Of a stretch of DNA of 64,000 nt, positions 42,721 through 64,000 are shown piece by piece. Source of the stretch: Ariolimax columbianus (taxonomy: Eukaryota > Mollusca > Gastropoda > Stylommatophora > Arionidae); NCBI GenBank assembly GCA_036924085.1, contig JAVGWX010000003.1:126724974-126788973 (forward strand), given 5' to 3'. The first letter of the stretch is position 1. Each line of letters starts with the position of its first letter. The notes below the pieces were generated by a model that worked only from the letters and a program-made list of their open reading frames with translations, did no database searches and had not been told where the DNA came from. The position numbers and the translations under genes were made by a program.

Positions 42721-43459
42721 CGAGGCATGTTTAAATTAAACCGGACCTAACTGCACCAAGTGAACATACGTACGATGACGTCACTTCTGATGTAAACAAC
42801 ACATACCAACCGTCAAGTTTGCAAAATGTCATTATCCTCCGACTCATAGGTTTCTCAACGGATCATTGAAAACATGGACTGTATGATACAGAATCCGTCC
42901 AGAGTTGATCAGCAAGCAGTGATTCTGTGTCTAACAGCTGAAGAATGTCGACCAGTTGACATTCATCGCAGAATGCAGGCAATGTATGGTGACAAAAGTG
43001 TGTCGAAGACAACAGTAAAGAACTGGACAACGATGTTTAAAGCAGGACGTGAGTTAACGAAAGATGTTCCGAGGCCAGGGCAGGCTCATATCGTTGCATC
43101 AGAAGATGACATCGGCAAAATTGATGCATCAATTTCAGGTGGACCGTCGCCGGAGCTTACATTCGCCACACTTTTGTCATCATACACTGCCTGCATTCCG
43201 CGATGAATATAAACTGGTCTGCATCCTTCAGCTGTTAGAAACCAAATCAACGCTCGCTAATCAATACTGGACGGATTCCGTATCACACCCGCCATGTTTT
43301 CAACGGTCTGCCGAGAAAACTATTATGAATCGGAGGATAAAGAGATTTGTAAACTTGACGGTTCCTATGCGCTGTTTTCGTCAGAAATGACTTCATCATG
43401 CGCATCGTACGAATGTTCATTTGGTGCAGTTAGGTCCGGTTTCATTTGAACACGCCTCA
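42721..43459. mobile_element. Palindromic mariner derivative with arms of about 290 bp
   Basis: Flanked by TA on both sides (42719-42720 and 43460-43461), the mariner target dinucleotide. The left end and the inverted right end match at 51 of the first 57 positions (shared core ACCGGACCTAACTGCACCAA). The match does not stop at the terminal repeat: it continues through CCGTCAAGTTT, CATTGAAAACATGG and GAATCCGTCCAG, through the helix-turn-helix coding part, to GACAAAAGTGTG near 43000 on the left and 43178 on the right. The element is therefore two inverted copies of one mariner 5' end around about 150 bases. The right arm carries the antisense, stop-containing version of the same protein start. 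Confidence 0.9.
42874..43206 (+). pseudogene. Mariner transposase N-terminus (HTH), truncated
   Basis: The 110-codon frame has AVILCLTAEECRPVDIHRRM, MYGDKSVSKTTVKNWTTMFK and GRELTKDVPRPGQAHIVASE, matching the Mos1-type first helix-turn-helix (HTH_48-like) and linker of mariner/SETMAR transposases. The second HTH and the D,D,D catalytic domain are missing: after residue about 90 the frame enters the inverted arm and the peptide is meaningless. A DNA-binding fragment of this sort could in principle still bind the terminal repeats, but expression is unknown. Confidence 0.82.
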
Positions 43460-43461
43460 TA

Positions 43462-44559
43462 TTATCAACATTTGGTTTTCAGTCTGACTTCAATCCTTAT
43501 GATTTTCTTCTTTTCTCTTATACTTCTCTAGGTTTTCTTATGCATTCCAATAGTTCTCTTTGTTGTGTAGAATTTGACTTTTTTGTTGTTGGAGGTACAC
43601 TCGTTTAAACCACATGATCTTTTTTGGTTGTATCAGCTCAAGTAAGCCATAAAAACATAGTTGATATCTAGTTTTAATCGCCTGTGCAGCACGGAAAAGG
43701 AATAAACCCTTAGAAGTGCTGCACTTGTGAATTTCAATTTATATTCTGTTGTCAATTTCTGCAACAATTGCTTGTCTTATTTTTGTTGGCTAAGCTGTTA
43801 CTAACCTGGGGTAATGATGTGACTTGCAATTCTGGTATTCAATCAGACATTGGATGTGTGATGCCAGGTAGCCAAATGACGTCTAAATACATATCTGTCC
43901 TTTGCCTTGGAGAACTACGTCGTACCAAGAACCTCTCGCAGGCCATCTCTCCATCTCATTGGTGGACATCCTGGAGGCCGCTGAAAGTTGTAGGGCCCCC
44001 GGTACATAACTCTGTGTCCATCGCTTGTCAGACAAGCGTATAACATCTTTATTTTCTTAATAGCGCTGTATCCACGACGTTGTTGAAAGAGGTACTGCGC
44101 CTAATTTCAGTGTTGGGTTAATGGTGTACAAAACTTAATCTTGTTCTGCCTCAATGACCTATTTATGTCAATTTAAACAAAATAATTATGTCCTTCTTAC
44201 TTCCTAAGACAGAGTGCATTGTGCTGTGTTTTTTTGCGCTTTACAGTCCAGTGCATCTGATTTCAGCATGTATTGTAGAATGTTGTTTACTTCCCATAGG
44301 GGCACTGACTTGCTGCATCTGAACATATGCATGTTTTTGGTTGTGAGTTGTGTCTCTATCCACATTGGTACACAACTCCCCGAACCTGTCAAGTTTGCAA
44401 GCCTTCAATTAATATAGCTCTGTTGATCAATAAACTGGCCCACAGTGCAAATAACTGAGAAGGAAGAATAATAAAGTTGCCATACAGAGGCCAATGACAG
44501 TTTGAAAATAACACACCAAAACACTTGGAGGTATTGACAAAAACATGTCTTTCTTAACA
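43462..44559. other. No gene recognised
   Basis: The 43768-44043 frame (91 codons) has no recognised domain. Near 44230-44280 a block with CAGTCCAGTGCATCTGATTT resembles a degraded inverted SINE end. No exon is claimed. Confidence 0.45.
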
Positions 44560-45425
44560 GTCAAATACAGATAAAAGTACTGGTAAATAACTCAGTACCA
44601 TCAATGTTTAATAAATCTGGGAAATACTTCAACATGATTTAAGTTTAATACAAACAGGAGTATAAAAAAATACCATCCAAACAAAACTAATTTAACACAG
44701 ACAAGAATATTGTAACATTTAATTATATATACAATTAAAACTATTGTAGTTTAACAAGAACGATTACAAAAGCAATAAGAGCAAAGATCATTGCTTTTAA
44801 AACACAGTGCTACAGAAAAGTCCTGAAAATTTTTTGGACAATGAAAGAAAGAAACAAATCCATCCGGCAAGACCTGAATATAGAGGAGATTTGGCTCATA
44901 AATGACGCAATGATCAGAAAACTGAGGTTTTTTGGACACGTCTAACGACACAACGTACTGAAGAGAGCGGTTATGAAAGGTATGGTCACTGGAAAGAGAG
45001 ACAGGGACCGACCAAGCAGATGATGGACTCAAGCCATCAAGGAGATGTTGGATTTGACCTTGGAGCAGATTGGAAAACTGGCGAAAGATAGTTTCCTACA
45101 GAAAGGCTGTCACGAGAGTGACGTTCTGCAAAGGACATGCTACATGATGATGATGATAGTTTAAAAACAAACAGGAACACACAAAAAATACATTTGAAAT
45201 ATATCATGATCATTATTATAGTTTGACACAAACAGGAGTACATAAATACCATCAAAATTATAATAGTTTAACACGTCTAAATTATTATAGTTTAGATAAT
45301 ACAAACAGGAAAACAGAAAAATTCCATCTCAATTGTTTTAGTTTAATATAATACAAACGGAAGTATAAAAAATACTAGTTTAATGAAAACATGAGTAGAG
45401 AAGTATCAAAATAACTTTAGTTTTA
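44560..45425. repeat. Diverged tandem repeat around TAGTTTAACACAAACAGGAGTA, split by an RTE fragment
   Basis: Words such as TAGTTTAACACAAACAGGAG and TATAAAAAATACCATC recur on both sides of 44755-45160 at 45-70 base spacing, with considerable divergence. Confidence 0.75.
44755..45160 (+). pseudogene. RTE-like LINE 3' end inserted in a tandem repeat
   Basis: The plus strand reads IIAFKTQCYRKVLKIFWTMK, then DLNIEEIWLINDAMIRKLRF and FGHV, then MVTGKRDRDRPSR, TQAIKEMLDLTLEQI and LAKDS. This is the C-terminal order of RTE-type polymerases (CYRRILRISW, KL.FFGHV.RH, GKR.RGRP). It ends in (ATG)n-like repeats near 45150. Stops interrupt it. Confidence 0.75.
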
Positions 45426-45559
45426 ACACAAACATGTTTTATTTATAAGGTAAAGATAGACCTATAACAGACACTGCTGTCAAAGATGAAGTGTTAGAGA
45501 CTTAAGTTTCTAACACTTCATCTTATGAGGTTTCAGCATTTTGTTAAGTCTTAGTCACA

Positions 45560-46535
45560 GTTATAGCTGACCTGTACTTCTACAGGGGCAGATGCCCCTG
45601 TGTAGGTCCCACCTCTAACGTGAGCTGGATGTCGCAGGGAGGAGGAATTCCTGCTTAGCGGGCTAGGCTTGAGAAGCTTATTATTCTGCTGAGTTGGGAC
45701 CAGTGTCGCGAAGGGTGGTTAACGGATGTGTGAGTCGTTCTTAAATAGACTCAAACACTGGAGCAAAGTAGACCCGTAGCTTGTTAGGCACCATCTATGC
45801 TGCTCTTAACAAACCACCTAACCATGGCGTGTTATAACTTGACGTTTTTATACTGGTTTAGAAGACTCATCAGAGTCTGTAGACAACCAATCACATTTGC
45901 ATTACCCTGCTTTAAAAGCTATGCACATCCAATCTATTCTTAAATGCATTAACTGTCTCTGCCCCCAACACCTCCTGGGGTAATGCATTCCAAGCATTCA
46001 CCACTCTCTAACAAAAAAAATATTTCCTAATATCCAATCTGGACATTTCCTTAGTTAATTTGTATCTGTGCCCTCTTGTTCTCGTTGGTGGTTGTATTTA
46101 AAAAGCTTTTTATAGTCTAATTTAACCTTTCCTGTGATTATCTTATAAACCTGTATTAAGTCACCTCGAATTCTTCTCATTTCTAGACACTGTAAGCCGG
46201 TTTTTCTGAGTCTTTCCTCATAACTGTAATTCTGGAATCCCACTATCAGTTTTATTGCTCTTCTTTGTATCCTTTCCAGAATGTTTATATCTCCTCTACA
46301 ATAAGGACTCCATACCTGTACACAGTACTCCAATCTAGGTTTAACTAATGCTTTATGCAGTTTGACAATCACCTCCTCACTCCTATGTTTAATATTTCTT
46401 TTTATCATACCTAACATTGCATTTGCCTTATTCACTGCTACACAGTTAGTCATCTATTATGACATGCTATCTGTAGGGCATTGGTGTTATTCTTGTTCTT
46501 GTCATACACAAAGACACTGGCGGACCACTCAGTTA
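45560..46535 (+). repeat. Dispersed repeat G, copy 2, interrupted by CR1
   Basis: The left part (45560-45834) carries TACTTCTACAGGGGCAGATG, CGGGCTAGGCTTGAGAAGCT, GGTGGTTAACGGATGTGTG and CTGCTCTTAACAAACCACCT. The right part (46442-46535) resumes at CACAGTTAGTCATCTATTAT and CTTGTCATACACAAAGACAC. Copies at 5600 and 52565 run straight through this point. Confidence 0.8.
45835..46441 (-). mobile_element. CR1-like LINE, 5'-truncated copy 3, inside repeat G
   Basis: The minus strand encodes NKANAMLGMIKRNIKHRSEE, ALVKPRLEYCVQVWSPYCRG and IVGFQNYSYEERLRKTGLQC, the CR1 C-terminal domain, then becomes frameshifted. The truncation point corresponds to 55992 of the long copy, 18 bases from that of the 18.2 kb copy. 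It is clearly more diverged than that copy, so it is older. Confidence 0.9.
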
Positions 46536-46920
46536 GCAACTTCATTGTGTAAAACATATTTCTACAAGAACGACCTCTGCAAAAAACACGCAAATTGCTT
46601 TGTGTTTCCTAAACAAAAGCAACTGGTGGCCTTTTATTTTGGATAGAATGAGAAAGGGATAAGACAAGAAGACAATACCTTTATATCACTCGAGTGGCAT
46701 CCGGTTTGAAAAGAATAAGGCCACAGCAATCTTTCAAGCATGTCGTAAAATTTAACTAAAGAGGGCTGTGCATTGGGCTTGCAATCTCATATAAAACCAT
46801 TACTTTTAAATTGCCATTGTAAATGCTCAGATACATGCTTCCTATATAGGTACCAGCTTATATTGTGGCGCTATGCTTCACTTGGAGCGTAAAGGTGAAT
46901 CGTCATTAAATCTATATATG

Positions 46921-47282
46921 AGTACCACAGTGGTTAGAGGGCTTGCTTTTCGTAGTAAATGTACCGGTTCAATCCTAGGTCTGGGATCAAGATGCTGAGC
47001 AGTGCATGAGATGCAGCGGTCAGAAACGCAAAGCGGTGATCCTGGATAACAGGCTGCAACAGACCAGACTAGCTGAGAAAACGGGATCGAAAAGGGAAGG
47101 CTAACCCGGTACCCAAAAGTGGCTGCTGAAATAGGATGTGTTGGATCAAAAGGTGCAAATATTGCAGTGAAGCTGTAAACTACGACACAACACAATCCGT
47201 TCTCTGGACAACATGATGCTACTTGCAGAGCCCCTTTCAGGGCTTGGTAGCGGGAGTTTGAGAACAAACGACGAAGAAGAAT
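46921..47282 (+). mobile_element. SINE B, longest copy, with tRNA-like head
   Basis: AGTACCACAGTGGTTAGAGG (A box) and ACCGGTTCAATCCTAG (B box) form a tRNA-like head. CTGGGATCAAGATGCTGAGC then begins the part seen in other copies, though about 80 bases of the early body are deleted here. It ends GAGAACAAACGACGAAGAAG. This copy shows that SINE B is tRNA-derived and that most others are 5' truncated. Confidence 0.85.
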
Positions 47283-47824
47283 CCTTGGTCACAATATGCT
47301 CTAGTCTACTCATCTATAAATGGGTACCTCTCATAGGAAAGACAATGCAGCGAGGAAGGGAGCTAGTCATCACATCCTTAAGAAGCTGAGACCTAATGAA
47401 ATGAAGTATCTAATACTTTATCCCTAATGGAAATGTCTGCTATGCGATCACTAATACTATATTTGTAATTGATATCTATTTAATAAGATAGCTTAGAGAT
47501 GGGATCACTGACAGATCTGCTCTTTCAATACACAATAGAGAGCATCATTGTTTGGTTTTATGCAGTGTTCCTATCATCCCTTTCAACACAAAACTTGTCA
47601 ACACCCCATCATTCCTTTTCTTCAGGTCAGATATAGTTTTTCAAACTTCTTATTTTACACTTATACTTTGGCACAACAAATTCCAAGCCTAGAAATTTGG
47701 ATGGAACGTCTACAAATTGCCCTATGACATCTAACATTCCAGGATCAGTATTCTATTTACTCACCCAATGTCTTCCATGATGTATATCCAACACTAAGCC
47801 TGGCTCCTAGATTTGTTTACCTAT
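47283..47824. other. No gene recognised; SINE-like end fragments
   Basis: 47300-47450 shares the CATCTATAAATGGGTACCTC and AGCTGAGACCTAATG words with the 34.6 kb SINE end; 47705-47790 is echoed at 34770. Nothing else was seen. Confidence 0.45.
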
Positions 47825-48185
47825 CTGGGATCAAGACGTTGAGCAGCGCATGAGCTGCAGTGGTCAGCGACCCATAGCTGACTGCTAGCGTCAGGGCCAG
47901 CGAACCAGAGCGGCCAAGACCCTTCTACACCTCCACGCGGTGATCTTGGATAACAGGCTGCAGCAGGGCAGACTGGCTAAGGAGAAGGGATCGAAGAGGG
48001 AATGCTAATCCGGTACTCAAAAAATGCTTGCTGAAGTCGGATGTGTTGGACCAAAAGGTGCAAATATCGCAGTCAAGCTGTAAACTACGACACAAAGCAT
48101 TCCGTTCTCTGGACCACATTCTGCTACTTAAGCCCTTTTAGGGCTTGGTAGCGGCAGATTGAGAACGAACGAAGAAGAAGAAAAA
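47825..48185 (+). mobile_element. SINE B copy with 10-bp TSD (one mismatch)
   Basis: Starts CTGGGATCAAGACGTTGAGC, contains the full body (AGCGACCCATAGCTGACTGC, CCACGCGGTGATC, CTGAAGTCGGATGTGTTGGA, GAACGAACGAAGAAGAAG) and ends in a GA-rich tail. GTTTACCTAT just before it and GTTTACCTGT just after it form the duplication. Confidence 0.9.
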
Positions 48186-49075
48186 GTTTACCTGTTTCTT
48201 AGAAACAAAACAAATTTGTCACCCTTTCACTTGTACTATTGTATTGTTTCTACAACTTGATTTTTTTGTTCTACCTTTAAGCAAAAATGGTTCTTTTGTT
48301 ATCACTGCTGCCCCTAAGGGTGCCTGCATGACCTTTTTACATTTTAAATATTACCGCAGAACCACAGACCAAATAATTCACATAAATACTTGAGAACCTT
48401 TTCAGTCTTCTAAATTATTTCATTTGTGAGGTTATCATGTTGGTGCTATAAAAAAGCTAACAAAATATTACATTTCTGGTTTTTGGATTTTCAGATAAGG
48501 GATGCTCATTCTTTATATATAAAGCTAACTGTTTTATTCTTCATTCATTCTCAGATCAAGGTCCCGGTTTCTATTACTAAGCACACCATTGTTTGTATGG
48601 CTGTTTTATCTCTGTACAACTTTTGTCTCATATCTGTCTTGTGAGACCAGTATTGTTCTTTCTCTTACTGTTTTAATCTCAATACCAAGAAGGTTGGTGT
48701 TTTTATGTTTTATGTTTCAGTAACCAATTTTATAAAGACAGCCTATTGAAAATCAGCAAACTTAAAAAACAAAGACATGTTATACTTGGTAATACAAAAC
48801 CATTTAAGGACATGTAATTTTCATTCTATTTCATTCAAAAGACAAAAATGAACATCTCATTCACATCTATTGACCGAATACTACTTTATCCATGTTATGC
48901 ATCCATATAAAAATATGCAATATATGTTTTAATTGCATATCAATTTAAGTTCATTGTAAATATATTTTCTTATGTTTAACTACATAATATAAAGTACTTA
49001 AAAGTTAAAAGATCTGAGTTCCACCCCAAGAGTTGTTTAAAAATGTAAAGTTGCATAGTAATTGTTATGATTTCA
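48186..49075. other. Intergenic DNA including the CaMKIV-like 3' UTR
   Basis: Transcription of the kinase gene runs leftward into this stretch. A minus-strand AATAAA is present at about 48538-48533, roughly 540 bases past the stop codon, and is a candidate polyadenylation signal. No other gene was found. Confidence 0.45.
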
Positions 49076-63574
<14,499 letters not shown>

Positions 63575-63654
63575 CTAGGAAAATGAATAATCTATTTTAA
63601 CCTTTGAAAGAAAAGTATATGTGTGTGACATATTCAAATATGTATATATTTATG

Positions 63655-63765
63655 ACTCTCTCTCTCTCTGTCTGTCTGTCTGTCTGCCTGCGTGAGTGTG
63701 TGTGTGCGTTTGAGAATGAGAATGTATATATAGGTATGTACATGTATGTGTATATGCGGAAAGAA
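63655..63765. repeat. Microsatellite: (CT)n, (CTGT)n, (TG)n and AT-rich GTATAT words
   Basis: Consecutive simple repeats (CTCTCTCTCTCTGTCTGTCTG, then GTGTGTGTGCG, then ATGTATATATAGG) form a compound microsatellite in the intron upstream of the DFG exon. Confidence 0.9.
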
Positions 63766-63850
63766 AAGTTTATGTCATAAAGTTTATTACGTTTTAATGT
63801 AACGAATCAAGAACATCATAATTTAAACAAAATAGTTATCAAACAATGAC

Positions 63851-64000
63851 CTGGGATCAAGATGCTGAGCAGCGCATGAGCTGCAGTGGTCAGCGACCCA
63901 TAGCTGACTGCTAGTGTCAGGGCCAGCGAACCAGAGCTGCCAAGACCCTTCTACGCCTCCACTAGGTGACCCTGGATAACAGGCTGCAGCAGGGCAGACT
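63851..64000 (+). mobile_element. SINE B copy, cut by the window edge
   Basis: Starts CTGGGATCAAGATGCTGAGC and matches the 47825 copy closely through CACTAGGTGACCCTGGATAA to the last base. The 3' part is outside the window. Antisense to the kinase gene. Confidence 0.9.

Noticed and set aside
46921..46985. Functional tRNA gene
   Set aside because: Same reasoning: this is the head of SINE B; arm pairing is poor and a repetitive body follows directly.

Overview
The window is animal nuclear DNA, not prokaryotic. It is AT-rich, has spliced protein-kinase exons with consensus GT/AG borders, and is packed with non-LTR retrotransposons, tRNA-derived SINEs, hAT and mariner DNA transposons and minisatellites. 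The mix of CR1-like, RTE-like and RNase H-bearing I/Nimb-like LINEs, and the style of the SINEs, suggest an invertebrate, most likely a lophotrochozoan such as a mollusc. That placement is inference; no species is named.

Only two host loci can be supported. (1) Two adjacent + strand exons (21746-21807 and 24475-24520) encode the end of the kinase domain of a MAP kinase kinase (MEK/MAP2K1-2 type). The exons before and after were not found. (2) Five minus-strand exons between 63574 and 49076 encode the C-lobe, autoinhibitory/calmodulin region and C-terminus of a CaMKIV-like Ca2+/calmodulin-dependent kinase. Reading frame and intron phase agree across all four introns. The 5' part of this gene lies beyond the right edge. 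The two genes converge.

Most of the rest is a graveyard of mobile DNA. The left third holds RTE-like and I-like LINE fragments, a 1.7 kb minisatellite of 31-bp units (6846-8530) and several SINE families. The middle holds an almost intact RTE-type reverse transcriptase gene (27.1-28.6 kb), two short hAT derivatives with termini (25.8-26.9 and 31.0-31.8 kb), inverted SINE copies, and a palindromic mariner derivative (42721-43459). The right third is the CaMKIV-like gene; about three quarters of its 8.9 kb intron (53686-62632) is LINE sequence. That includes a CR1-like element with an uninterrupted 907-codon endonuclease/RT frame (53799-56522), which looks young because a second copy at 18.2 kb is about 98 percent identical over 0.66 kb.

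Nested insertions give relative ages. An I-like LINE sits in the zinc-finger end of an RTE copy with a perfect 13-bp target duplication. SINEs sit inside RTE, I-like and hAT copies, and CR1 copies sit inside an RTE copy and inside a dispersed repeat here called repeat G. Family letters (SINE A-D, repeat G) are local names for this window only.
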